Shown: positions 1 to 6,623, counted from the first letter of the stretch. The stretch is DNA of 15,412 nucleotides from an uncultured Collinsella sp. (GCA_958453575.1 CAUDYH010000002.1:1-15412), one strand, 5' to 3'. The notes: generated by a model not told the origin, from the sequence alone. Program-made: numbers and translations.

Positions 1-31
1 GGCCACGGTCGCCACGGGACTGATTGGAGAG

Positions 32-67
32 GCGGGTCATCTCTTGCGGGAGATGGCCCGCTTTTTT
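32..67 (+). terminator. Rho-independent terminator of an upstream gene
   Basis: A 12-bp stem (32-43 with 50-61, one G-U pair) with a 6-base loop is followed directly by six T's. It should end transcription of a plus-strand gene that lies mostly outside the window. A stop codon TGA at 21-23 closes one reading frame just before it and could be the end of that gene, but only six sense codons are visible, so no product can be named. Confidence 0.85.
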
Positions 68-93
68 GTGTCGTGTGCGCCCCGCCTTTTCGC

Positions 94-102
94 TGCTATC
101 AT
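94..102 (+). promoter_or_regulatory. Extended -10 promoter for the ABC-F gene
   Basis: TGCTATCAT combines a TGN extension with a good -10 hexamer (TATCAT, 97-102) 35 bases before the ABC-F start. There is no convincing -35 hexamer 17 bases upstream, which fits an extended -10 promoter. The preceding terminator implies that a new promoter is needed here. Confidence 0.5.
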
Positions 103-137
103 GGACAACGTTGAATTTCTACGAAGGAGCAGGGCAT

Positions 138-1997
138 ATGGCGATTCTTTTGGGATGCGATTCCATCAGCCTAGAGTTTCCCACCAAGCATATTTTCGAT
201 AGCGTGACGCTCGGCGTGGGCGAGGGCGACCGCATTGGTATTGTCGGTAAAAACGGCGACGGCAAGTCGACGCTGCTGAGCGTGCTCGCCGGCACGCTGG
301 AGCCCGATGACGGACGCGTGACGCACCGCCGCGGCACCACGATCGGTCTACTCGGCCAAAAGGATCAGCTTGTCGACACCGATACCGTGCATCATGCCGT
401 TGTGGGCGACACGCCCGAGTACGAGTGGGCGTCGAGCCCCCGTACGCGCCAGATCCTCGCCGGCCTCATTAGCGATGTGCCCTGGGAGGGCATGGTAGGC
501 GAGCTCTCGGGCGGTCAGCGCCGCCGCGTGGACCTCGCGCGCCTGCTGATCGGCGACTATGACGTGCTCATGCTCGATGAGCCCACCAACCACCTGGACA
601 TGCGCACCATCAACTGGCTTGCGCGTCACTTAAAGGCCCGCTGGCAGCGCGGCCAGGGCGCCATGCTCGTGGTCACGCACGACCGCTGGTTCTTGGACGA
701 GGTCTGCACCAGCATGTGGGAGGTCCACGACGGCCAGGTCGATCCCTTCGAGGGCGGCTACTCGGCATATATCCTGCAGCGCGTGGAGCGCGACCGCATG
801 GCCGCCGTTACCGAGGAGCGCCGTCGCAACATGGCGCGCAAGGAGCTCGCGTGGCTGAGCCGCGGCGCCCAGGCGCGTTCCACCAAGCCCAAGTTTCGCG
901 TTGAGGCTGCTCGCGAGCTGATCGCCGACGTACCGCCCGTGCGTGACGAGCTGGAGCTCAAGCGCCTTGCCGTGAGCCGCCTAGGCAAGCAGGTCATCGA
1001 TGTCATCGACGTGGATGCCGGCTATGCGGATACCGATGGTGCGCCCAAGCAGGTGCTCACCGATGTGACCTGGCTCATCGGCGCGGGCGACCGCTATGGT
1101 CTTTTGGGCGAGAACGGCGCCGGCAAGTCGACCTTGCTCGACGTGATCCAGGGCAAGATTGAGCCCACGCGCGGCCGTGTGAAGATTGGCCAGACGGTGC
1201 GCTTTGGCGTTCTGTCGCAGCAGCTCGAGGAACTCGAGCCCTACATGGGTGACACGATCCGCGAGGTGCTCGGCAACTATAAGAAGTACTACGTCATCGA
1301 CGGCAAGGAGACTTCGCCCGAGAAACTTTGCGAGCGCCTGGGCTTTACGACACAGCAGCTCTGGAGTCGCATCGGCGATCTTTCGGGCGGCCAGCGCCGT
1401 CGCCTGTCGCTGCTGCTGACGATCCTGGACGAGCCCAACGTGCTTATCCTGGACGAGCCCGGCAACGACCTGGATACCGATATGCTGGCGATTGTCGAGG
1501 ACCTGCTCGACGGCTGGCCCGGCACGCTGATTCTGGTGACGCACGACCGCTTTTTGATGGAGCGCGTGACTGACCAGCAGTGGGCGCTGCTCGATGGCCA
1601 TCTGACGCATATGCCTGGCGGCGTCGACCAGTACCTGCGCCTGTGCAACGCCACCGCCGAGGGCGAGCCCGTGGGTGCACCGAGCGCCAAGACCGGCACG
1701 TTTGACACCGGTGCCGCGGCGGCTGCGGCCGAAAAGCCCAAGTCGAGCGGCCAGCCCAATGGCCTTTCCAACGCCGAACGCCAGAAGCTTCGCCGCGAGG
1801 TGAGCTCGCTCGAGCGCAAAATGGAGACGCAGCGCGCCCGCGTGGAGGAGGCCGAGGCCGCGATGGCTCAGGTCGACCCCACCAACTACACGGCGCTGGG
1901 CGAGCAGCAGACAAAGATCGACGAGGCCCACGCCGCCATGGACGAGTTGGAGATGGCGTGGCTCGAGGCGAGCGAGAGGCTCGAGGGCGAGGAGTAG
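138..1997 (+). CDS. ABC-F family ATPase, Uup-like
   Basis: A 619-residue soluble protein with two ABC ATPase domains and no membrane segments, the hallmark of ABC-F proteins, which bind ribosomes or act in genome maintenance rather than transport. Domain 1 has Walker A at about residues 36-45 (GKNGDGKST), signature LSGGQ at 123-127 and Walker B LDEPTNHLD at 146-154. The linker carries the Uup-type AWLSRGAQARSTK motif (238-250). Domain 2 has Walker A GENGAGKST (324-332), LSGGQ (415-419) and Walker B LDEPGNDLD (438-446), where Gly replaces the usual Thr. An Ala/Pro-rich spacer (about 510-545) leads to a charged coiled coil (about 545-617), as in Uup. The ATG at 138 is chosen because GAAGGAG lies 8 bases before it; the frame is open back to 24, but that part crosses the promoter. 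It forms an operon with the HAD gene, 6 bases downstream. Uup is the closest match, but other ABC-F subfamilies cannot be excluded. Confidence 0.95.
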   Translation: MAILLGCDSISLEFPTKHIFDSVTLGVGEGDRIGIVGKNGDGKSTLLSVLAGTLEPDDGRVTHRRGTTIGLLGQKDQLVDTDTVHHAVVGDTPEYEWASSPRTRQILAGLISDVPWEGMVGELSGGQRRRVDLARLLIGDYDVLMLDEPTNHLDMRTINWLARHLKARWQRGQGAMLVVTHDRWFLDEVCTSMWEVHDGQVDPFEGGYSAYILQRVERDRMAAVTEERRRNMARKELAWLSRGAQARSTKPKFRVEAARELIADVPPVRDELELKRLAVSRLGKQVIDVIDVDAGYADTDGAPKQVLTDVTWLIGAGDRYGLLGENGAGKSTLLDVIQGKIEPTRGRVKIGQTVRFGVLSQQLEELEPYMGDTIREVLGNYKKYYVIDGKETSPEKLCERLGFTTQQLWSRIGDLSGGQRRRLSLLLTILDEPNVLILDEPGNDLDTDMLAIVEDLLDGWPGTLILVTHDRFLMERVTDQQWALLDGHLTHMPGGVDQYLRLCNATAEGEPVGAPSAKTGTFDTGAAAAAAEKPKSSGQPNGLSNAERQKLRREVSSLERKMETQRARVEEAEAAMAQVDPTNYTALGEQQTKIDEAHAAMDELEMAWLEASERLEGEE

Positions 1998-2003
1998 GCG
2001 AGG

Positions 2004-2774
2004 ATGATCAAGGCCGCGTTTTTCGATATCGACGGCACGTTGCTGAGCTTTAAGACCCATCGGATTCCGGCGTCGGCGCAGCAGGTGCTCGACAGCTTTC
2101 ATGAGCAGGGGATTGCGTGCGTGATCGCCACGGGTCGCCCGACCTATCAGATGCCCGATTGGCTGTTCGAATTGGGTTGGGATGCGTACATTACGCTCTC
2201 GGGCCAGCACTGCTTTGATGCCGAGGGGGTTTACCGCAGCTGCCCGATCGATCCGGACGACGTTGCGGTGATCGTGGACCAGGTGGCGCAGGGACGCTAC
2301 GACTCGCTGTGTATGCAGGGCGAGAACTCGTTTGTGAACCGCCTGTCCGAGCGCGTGGTGACGGCCGGCAACAACGCGGGGATCGTCTACCACGAGGAAC
2401 CGTTTGAGCGCGCCTTTGACGCACCGGTCTACCAGTTCTGCGCCTTTGTGGACCCGGCCGACGAGCATATCGTGACCGATGCGGTGTCGCATTCGCTCAC
2501 TACGCGCTGGTGCGATCTGTTCTGCGACATTATTCCGGCAAACGGCGGCAAGGACCTGGGTGTGGCGGCGACGCTGGAGCGCCTGGGCATCGACGCGAGC
2601 GAGGCGATTGCCTTTGGCGACGGCGAGAACGACCTGTCGATGTTCTCGGCCGTGGGCACAAGTGTGGCAATGGGCAACGCGCAGGCGACCGTGAAGGCCG
2701 CAGCGACCTACGTAACGACCGCCGTGGATGACGACGGCATCTACAACGCCGCGAAGCACTTTGGCCTCGTGTAG
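2004..2774 (+). CDS. Cof-type HAD-superfamily phosphatase
   Basis: A 256-residue cytoplasmic hydrolase of the Cof/HAD-IIB type, which typically dephosphorylates sugar phosphates or nucleotides. Motif I is DIDGT with nucleophile D8 and general acid D10; motif II is the Thr of ATGRP (T43); the motif III Lys is K183 in NGGKDLGV; motif IV is GDGENDLSM with D206 and D210. The C2-type cap occupies about residues 80-180. The GGKDLG stretch followed by GDGENDL is characteristic of Cof-like proteins. The ATG follows a GGCGAGG ribosome site and starts 6 bases after the ABC-F stop, so the two are probably co-transcribed and translationally coupled. The substrate cannot be read from the sequence. Confidence 0.93.
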   Translation: MIKAAFFDIDGTLLSFKTHRIPASAQQVLDSFHEQGIACVIATGRPTYQMPDWLFELGWDAYITLSGQHCFDAEGVYRSCPIDPDDVAVIVDQVAQGRYDSLCMQGENSFVNRLSERVVTAGNNAGIVYHEEPFERAFDAPVYQFCAFVDPADEHIVTDAVSHSLTTRWCDLFCDIIPANGGKDLGVAATLERLGIDASEAIAFGDGENDLSMFSAVGTSVAMGNAQATVKAAATYVTTAVDDDGIYNAAKHFGLV

Positions 2775-2781
2775 CTGCGAC

Positions 2782-2830
2782 CCGGCACTTGGGGACGCTC
2801 CTTATCTGCCGGCAGCTGGGGACACTCCTT
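2782..2830. repeat. Tandem 22-bp direct repeat after the HAD gene
   Basis: Two units (2782-2803 and 2809-2830) start with CCGGCA, contain TGGGGAC and end in CTCCTT. They match at 19 of 22 positions and are 27 bp apart start to start. The junction contains the perfect palindrome CTGCCGGCAG (2806-2815). The second unit supplies the left arm of the terminator at 2818-2853, and the first could replace it. The look is that of a small dispersed intergenic repeat, but copy number cannot be judged from one window. Confidence 0.7.
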
Positions 2831-2853
2831 GCGGGGCGTTCCCATTTTGTTTT
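2818..2853 (+). terminator. Terminator of the ABC-F/HAD operon
   Basis: GGGGACACTCC (2818-2828) pairs with GGGGCGTTCCC (2833-2843) over 11 positions with one A-C mismatch and two G-U pairs. The loop is TTGC and the tail ATTTTGTTTT. It sits 43 bases after the HAD stop. GGGGACGCTCC at 2791-2801 can pair with the same right arm without any mismatch, so two alternative stems exist. Confidence 0.65.
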
Positions 2854-2877
2854 CGTCCCGCACGTTTTGTGAAACGC

Positions 2878-2958
2878 GGCTAACTTTTTGGTCAATGCAG
2901 TAAGACATGGTCAACTTTTGCGGTAAAGTAAGCCAAGGAAAGTATCAGAAGGCTAACT
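2878..2958 (+). promoter_or_regulatory. Probable control region of the DtxR-type gene, with direct repeats
   Basis: This AT-richer stretch between the operon terminator and the DtxR-family start contains TGGTCAA twice (2889-2895 and 2908-2914, 19 bp apart) and GGCTAACT twice (2878-2885 and 2951-2958). GGCTAAC is also the right half of the known DtxR/IdeR box, but neither copy has a matching left half, so an autoregulatory site is only a suggestion. No good -35/-10 pair is evident. Confidence 0.25.
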
Positions 2959-2982
2959 AGCAATCATCGCGAAAGGCGGCCC

Positions 2983-3360
2983 ATGGCCCTACGTGAATCC
3001 GGAGAAGACTATCTCGAATCGATCTACGTTCTGTCGCAGCGCCAAGGCACGGTGCGCTCAATCGACGTCGCCGAATACCTGGGCGTGACCAAGGCGAGCG
3101 TTTCCAAGGCCATGGCGACGCTGGAAAGCAACGGCTATGTCGAAATGGGCAAGCGCGACGTTCATCTGACGGAGCGTGGTCTGGAGGTCGCTCGCCAAAT
3201 GTGGGAGCGCCACTGCTTTTTTGTGGGGCTGCTCGAGGACGCAGGCGTTTCGGCAGAGGTTGCCTCGCAAGAGGGCTGCCACATGGAGCACTGCCTAAGC
3301 GAGGAAAGCTTTGAGAAGCTAAGGGCAATGCTGGGCCGGGACGGCGACCGGGATCAGTAA
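2983..3360 (+). CDS. DtxR/MntR-family metal-dependent transcriptional regulator
   Basis: A 125-residue repressor-type regulator. The N-terminal winged helix (about 1-65) opens with SGEDYLESIY, the canonical start of this family, and has the recognition helix in VTKASVSKAMATLE. The C-terminal dimerisation and metal-binding part (about 66-117) lacks the SH3-like third domain of DtxR/IdeR, so it has MntR-like length. Likely ligands are D9 and E12 (MntR D8/E11), H77, and E97, C99, E102, H103 in EGCHMEHC. The latter resembles DtxR, where C102, E105 and H106 bind metal, so this site mixes MntR and DtxR features and Mn versus Fe cannot be decided. The ATG at 2983 has GAAAGGCGG upstream. The gene stands alone, converging on the zinc ATPase gene. 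Confidence 0.92.
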   Translation: MALRESGEDYLESIYVLSQRQGTVRSIDVAEYLGVTKASVSKAMATLESNGYVEMGKRDVHLTERGLEVARQMWERHCFFVGLLEDAGVSAEVASQEGCHMEHCLSEESFEKLRAMLGRDGDRDQ

Positions 3361-3438
3361 CCCCATCAACCAAGTCTAACTCAGCCAAGGAACCCCGCCA
3401 GCAAGCGATGCCCAAGAACCACCGGCGATGTTGCCGCA

Positions 3439-3569
3439 GGTCCCGGCAGGGATGTCCCCTCCAAAACATTCCGCAGGCAAGTGGCCCCGTTGTCTATAGC
3501 CCCGTAGGAGCAGGACAACGGGGCCACATTTGCCGAGGACGTTTTGGAGGGGACATCCCTGCCGGGACC
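3439..3569. repeat. 131-bp long palindrome between converging genes
   Basis: The outer arms are a perfect 29-bp inverted repeat (3439-3467 with 3541-3569). An inner perfect 14-bp inverted repeat (3481-3494, GTGGCCCCGTTGTC, with 3514-3527) encloses a 19-base loop. Between them, 13 bases on each side are equally long but poorly paired. As RNA or cruciform DNA this is one extended hairpin. It lies 13 bases past the stop of the minus-strand ATPase gene and 78 bases past the plus-strand regulator, where a bidirectional terminator would sit, yet it has no T-tract on either side. It resembles a REPIN or MITE-like element. Confidence 0.85.
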
Positions 3570-3582
3570 GTCCGAGTACAAG

Positions 3583-5535
3583 CTACAGGTTCTTGACACC
3601 CATCGCGCGCATGGCGTTCAGGATGGCGATGATCGCCACGCCTACGTCGCCAAAGACGGCAAGCCACATATTGGCGATACCCAGCGCTGCCAGCACAAGG
3701 ATCAGCAGCTTAATGCCCAGCGCAAAGATTATGTTCTGCCAAACAATCGACATGGTCTTGCGCGCCACGCGGATCGCGCGGGAAATGTTGGACGGCTTGT
3801 CGTCCATCAGCACCACGTCGGCGGCCTCGATCGCGGCGTCGGAGCCCATGGCGCCCATGGCAATGCCCACATCGGCGCGCGTAAGCACAGGCGCGTCGTT
3901 GATACCGTCGCCGACAAAGGCGAGCTTGCCCTTGCCACTTTCGGCCGCGAGTAGTGCCTCAACGCGCTCGACCTTGTCGCCCGGCAGGAGCTGCGCGTGG
4001 AACTCGTCGAGACCGAGTTGCTTGGCCACAGACGCTGCAACCTCCTCGCGGTCGCCCGTGAGCATGACGGTGCGGTTGATACCGGCGGCATGCAGGTCGC
4101 GAATCGTTTGCTCCGCATCGGCCTTAACGGTGTCTGCAATCACGATGTGGCCGGCGTACACGCCGTCAACGAGCACGTGGAGGATCGTGCCGACAACCTC
4201 GCAGTCCGGTGCTTCAACGCCGGCCGCGCCGAGCATCTTGGCGTTGCCAACGACGACGTGCTTGCCGTCGATGGTTGCCGTCACGCCGTGGCCCGCGTCG
4301 TTGGCGGAGTCGCTCACGCGCTTGGGGTCGACCTCGCCCTGGTAGGCGTCGCGCACGGACTGCGCGATGGGGTGATCGGAGAACGACTCAGCAAGGGCTA
4401 CGACTTCGAGCAGCGACTGCTCGGTATAGCCAGCCTCGGGGTGCACCGCGACGACTGAGAACGTGCCGTTGGTGAGGGTGCCCGTTTTGTCGAAGACGAT
4501 GGTGTCCACGTCGGCGAGCGTCTCGAGGTAGTTGGAGCCCTTGATGAGAACGCCCAGCTTGGACGCGCCGCCGATGCCGCCAAAGAAACTCAACGGTACG
4601 CTGATCACGAGGGCGCACGGGCAGCTGACGACCAGGAAGGTCAGGCCGCGCAGGATCCAATCGGACCAAGCGCCAGTCACCAGGCCGCCGCCAAGCGCGA
4701 GCACCGCGGCAGCGCCAGTGACGGCGGGGGTGTAGACGCGGGCAAAGCGCGTGATGAAGTTCTCGGTGCGCGCCTTCTTTTCGCTGGCATTCTCCACGAG
4801 CTCCAGAACACGCGCGACGGTTGACTCGCCAAAGGGCTTGGTGGTGCGCACGTGGATGAGGCCCGTCATGTTGATGCAACCGCTGATGATATCGTCGCCG
4901 GTCTTGGCCGGGCGGGGGACCGACTCGCCCGTGAGTGCGGCGGTGTCGAGCTGGGTTTCGCCCTCGACGATGACGCCGTCGATAGGCACGCGCTCGCCGG
5001 GCTTGACCACGATCACGGTGCCGACGGCGATGTCATCGGGAAAGACCTGTTCGAGTGTGCCGTCGGCTTGCTCGACGTTAGCGTAGTCGGGCGCGATGTT
5101 CATCATGGCACTGATCGACTTGCGGCTCTTGCCCACGGCGTATGCCTGGAACAACTCGCCGACCTGGTAGAACAGCATGACAGCGGCACCTTCGGCCATG
5201 TGCGGGTCGGTGTCGGGGAAGAGCACCATGGCAAACGCGCCGATGGTCGCGACGGCCATGAGGAAGCTCTCGTCGAAGGCCTTGCCGCGGCGGATGTTAT
5301 TGAATGCCTTTTGCAGTACGTCGTAGCCGGCAATCAAAAACGGCACGAGGAACAGCACAAAGCTGGCGTAGATGTTGCCGGGCTCCCCAAATGCGATAGT
5401 GAGGGCGCCGAGCTCGTCGAGGGCATAAACAACGGCAAAAATGCCCAGTGCTACCAGGATGCGGTTGCGCTTATGCTCAAGGGACTCTTTCTTCTTGCGC
5501 CTCTTCTTTTTCTTTTTGGGATCGGCGGCTGTCAT
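3583..5535 (-). CDS. zntA: P1B-2-type Zn2+/Cd2+/Pb2+-exporting ATPase
   Basis: A 650-residue membrane pump that exports divalent soft metals using ATP. It has the actuator motif TGES (202-205), CPC in the transport helix (305-307), phosphorylation site DKTGT (349-353), the P1B nucleotide-domain HP pair (H388-P389), hinge GDGINDAP (542-549), and K609 (ALGIKLLIL) and D630 (VFGDVG) in the last two helices. The Lys/Asp pair is diagnostic of the zinc/cadmium subgroup. The usual N-terminal HMA domain is absent. Instead the protein begins with a strongly basic stretch (residues 7-16, ten Lys/Arg), and a separate HMA protein is encoded just upstream. The ATG at 5535 follows GAGAGG. It is the third gene of the arsR-hma-zntA cluster, 99 bases after hma, with an ArsR-type operator copy in that gap. 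Zinc rather than cobalt or copper is well supported; Zn versus Cd is not resolved. Confidence 0.96.
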   Translation of the reverse strand: MTAADPKKKKKRRKKKESLEHKRNRILVALGIFAVVYALDELGALTIAFGEPGNIYASFVLFLVPFLIAGYDVLQKAFNNIRRGKAFDESFLMAVATIGAFAMVLFPDTDPHMAEGAAVMLFYQVGELFQAYAVGKSRKSISAMMNIAPDYANVEQADGTLEQVFPDDIAVGTVIVVKPGERVPIDGVIVEGETQLDTAALTGESVPRPAKTGDDIISGCINMTGLIHVRTTKPFGESTVARVLELVENASEKKARTENFITRFARVYTPAVTGAAAVLALGGGLVTGAWSDWILRGLTFLVVSCPCALVISVPLSFFGGIGGASKLGVLIKGSNYLETLADVDTIVFDKTGTLTNGTFSVVAVHPEAGYTEQSLLEVVALAESFSDHPIAQSVRDAYQGEVDPKRVSDSANDAGHGVTATIDGKHVVVGNAKMLGAAGVEAPDCEVVGTILHVLVDGVYAGHIVIADTVKADAEQTIRDLHAAGINRTVMLTGDREEVAASVAKQLGLDEFHAQLLPGDKVERVEALLAAESGKGKLAFVGDGINDAPVLTRADVGIAMGAMGSDAAIEAADVVLMDDKPSNISRAIRVARKTMSIVWQNIIFALGIKLLILVLAALGIANMWLAVFGDVGVAIIAILNAMRAMGVKNL

Positions 5536-5558
5536 GATTCAAACCTCTCATTTGAGTT

Positions 5559-5578
5559 TATGAACACTCGCTCATATA
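5559..5578. promoter_or_regulatory. Third ArsR-type operator copy, upstream of the zinc ATPase
   Basis: TATGAACACTCGCTCATATA matches the arsR operator arms at 6296-6352 in all but two central positions (ATGAACA..CGCTCATATA). It has the 12-2-12-like imperfect palindrome known for SmtB/CzrA-type repressors. It lies 24-43 bases before the ATPase start. On the plus strand it is followed at once by TATAAT (5575-5580), with TTGAGT 17 bases upstream (5552-5557), so a promoter here would point away from zntA. On the minus strand only weak hexamers are visible. Confidence 0.75.
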
Positions 5579-5591
5579 ATTTCGCGAGCAA

Positions 5592-5612
5592 AGGCCGCGG
5601 CAAGCGCGGCCT
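5592..5612 (-). other. GC-rich hairpin between hma and zntA
   Basis: AGGCCGCG (5592-5599) and CGCGGCCT (5605-5612) form a perfect 8-bp stem with a 5-base loop, 22 bases after the hma stop. The minus-strand sequence after the stem is TTGCTCGCG, with only a short T run, so termination would be weak. It may make the operon polar or set the ratio of HMA protein to pump. Confidence 0.5.
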
Positions 5613-5634
5613 CGCAGGTCAACGTATGCGCGGG

Positions 5635-5853
5635 TTAGAGAATGATCTCGCAGTCCGGCTCGGCGTCGGCGGTGAACTCAACGACGCGGTCCAGGACCTC
5701 GTCGAACTTGGCGTCGTCGGCCTCGAGCGTCAGCTTCTGGGTCATAAAGTTGACCGAAACGGACTTGACGCCCTCGAGCTTGGCAAGTTCGTCCTGAAGC
5801 TCGCGCGCGCAGTTGGCGCAATCGATCTCGTCGAGCTTGAACTGCTTTTTCAT
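5635..5853 (-). CDS. Stand-alone heavy-metal-associated (HMA) domain protein
   Basis: A 72-residue ferredoxin-like HMA domain with metal site D11-C12-A-N-C15. The Asp directly before CxxC is typical of the N-terminal zinc/cadmium-binding domains of ZntA-type pumps, whereas copper chaperones usually have MxCxxC. The order MKKQFKLDEIDCANCARELQ and then VKSVSVNF matches the beta-alpha-beta start of the fold. The fourth Cys-containing strand, PDCEIIL, ends the protein. The ATG is preceded by AAAGGAA. It lies between arsR (63 bases upstream) and the ATPase that lacks such a domain, so it probably delivers metal to the pump or replaces the missing domain in trans. Confidence 0.9.
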   Translation of the reverse strand: MKKQFKLDEIDCANCARELQDELAKLEGVKSVSVNFMTQKLTLEADDAKFDEVLDRVVEFTADAEPDCEIIL

Positions 5854-5916
5854 GGTGGGTTCCTTTCCCTGTGTTAGCGGTCTGGGTGCCGGCCGCGCTG
5901 ATACCGTGGTTGATTG

Positions 5917-6282
5917 CTATTCGCAGATATGGCTCATGCCCTGGTTAAGCATGGTGTAGACGTGATCGTCGGCGAGCGAGTAGAGAATGTTGCGGCCGTC
6001 GCGGCGGAACTTGACCAGGTGCGACTGCTTAAGCGTGCGCAGCTGGTGCGATACTGCCGACTGCGAGGTTGCGGTCGCTTCGGCGATGTCAGCCACGCAG
6101 AGCTCGCGGCCCATGAGGGCATAGAGGATCTTGATGCGTGTGGTGTCGCTGAAGACCTTGAACAGGTCGGCCAGGTCGTACAACAGCTCCTCGTCGGGAA
6201 GGTCCTCGGGCGAGCAGGTGGTGGGGACGATCAGCTCGGTGGCCTCGATGCCAGTCTTTGTTTCATCAGCGTGGCTGCTCAT
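5917..6282 (-). CDS. ArsR/SmtB-family zinc-responsive repressor
   Basis: A 121-residue winged-helix metal sensor. The helix-turn-helix is in VADIAEATATSQSAVSHQLRTLKQ (about 63-86), followed by a beta wing with FRRDGRNILYSL. The C-terminal helix carries D105-x-H107-x10-H118-x2-E121, exactly the spacing of the alpha-5 zinc site of SmtB and CzrA. Of the CadC alpha-3 cysteines, C62 (ELCVADI) is kept but the second is Ala, which favours zinc over cadmium/lead as the inducer. The start has AAAGGA upstream. It is the first gene of the metal-export cluster and is preceded by its own operator-promoter (6296-6356), so it should repress itself and the downstream hma and zntA until zinc accumulates. Confidence 0.95.
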   Translation of the reverse strand: MSSHADETKTGIEATELIVPTTCSPEDLPDEELLYDLADLFKVFSDTTRIKILYALMGRELCVADIAEATATSQSAVSHQLRTLKQSHLVKFRRDGRNILYSLADDHVYTMLNQGMSHICE

Positions 6283-6295
6283 TGCAACATCCTTT

Positions 6296-6352
6296 CATAT
6301 GAACATGCGCTCATATAACTTACTTCCGATTATATGAGCGCATGTTCATATG
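6296..6352. promoter_or_regulatory. Paired operator of the ArsR repressor (perfect 22-bp inverted repeat)
   Basis: Two 22-bp arms (6296-6317 and 6331-6352) are exact reverse complements separated by 13 bases. Each arm is itself an imperfect palindrome with ATATGA and TCATAT halves around ACATGCGC, the type of site bound by SmtB/CzrA dimers. One arm fills the spacer of the arsR promoter; the other overlaps the expected start of the transcript. A third copy is at 5559-5578. Confidence 0.85.
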
Positions 6353-6356
6353 TCAA
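6329..6356 (-). promoter_or_regulatory. Consensus sigma-70-type promoter of arsR-hma-zntA
   Basis: Reading the minus strand, TTGACA (6356-6351) and TATAAT (6334-6329) both match the consensus fully, with a 16-bp spacer occupied by an ArsR operator arm. Repressor bound there would block RNA polymerase directly. Transcription should start around 6322, leaving about 40 bases of leader. Confidence 0.88.
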
Positions 6357-6435
6357 TACTATTTACGTTAATTTCGATGACTGCTTGCCGCCTCTGCGAT
6401 TTTCTGCGGGTTGGGAGACATCGACGCAATGCTCG

Positions 6436-6461
6436 CCAACATATTTCGAGATGTTCGGCCA
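6436..6461 (+). repeat. Repeat copy A (left module, plus orientation)
   Basis: A 26-bp sequence beginning CCAACATA and ending TTCGGCCA. Its first 25 bases match copy C (8099-8123) at 21 positions. It is related in inverted orientation to copies B and D (15 of 18 core positions shared with B). Together with B it frames a 217-bp module downstream of the nuclease-like gene. Confidence 0.7.
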
Positions 6462-6623
6462 GCATGCTAAGAAAGCCACCTTGAGAAGCATTAGAACTGT
6501 TCATATTTGTACTTTATCGTGTTAAATACCGCGAGAATCAGTTCTTCCTCTACGGGAGTTCCTGCAGAATCAGTTTTATCTAAAGTTATATTGAGCATTG
6601 CTGCAGCCAATCTGGCACATCGG

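Noticed and set aside
981..2759. A 592-codon open frame on the minus strand
   Set aside because: It runs opposite the ABC-F and HAD genes, spans their junction, and its translation is Arg/His/Leu-rich without domains; it is a GC-driven shadow.
2957..3469. A 170-codon minus-strand frame opposite the DtxR-type gene
   Set aside because: It begins inside the long palindrome and lies over a clearly recognised gene; no ribosome site or domain.
3530..4345. A 271-codon plus-strand frame opposite the zinc ATPase
   Set aside because: Ser/Thr/Ala-rich shadow starting in the palindrome arm, against a strong P-type ATPase match on the other strand.
4852..5877. A 341-codon plus-strand frame opposite zntA and hma
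   Set aside because: It overlaps two well-supported genes and has no recognisable domain.
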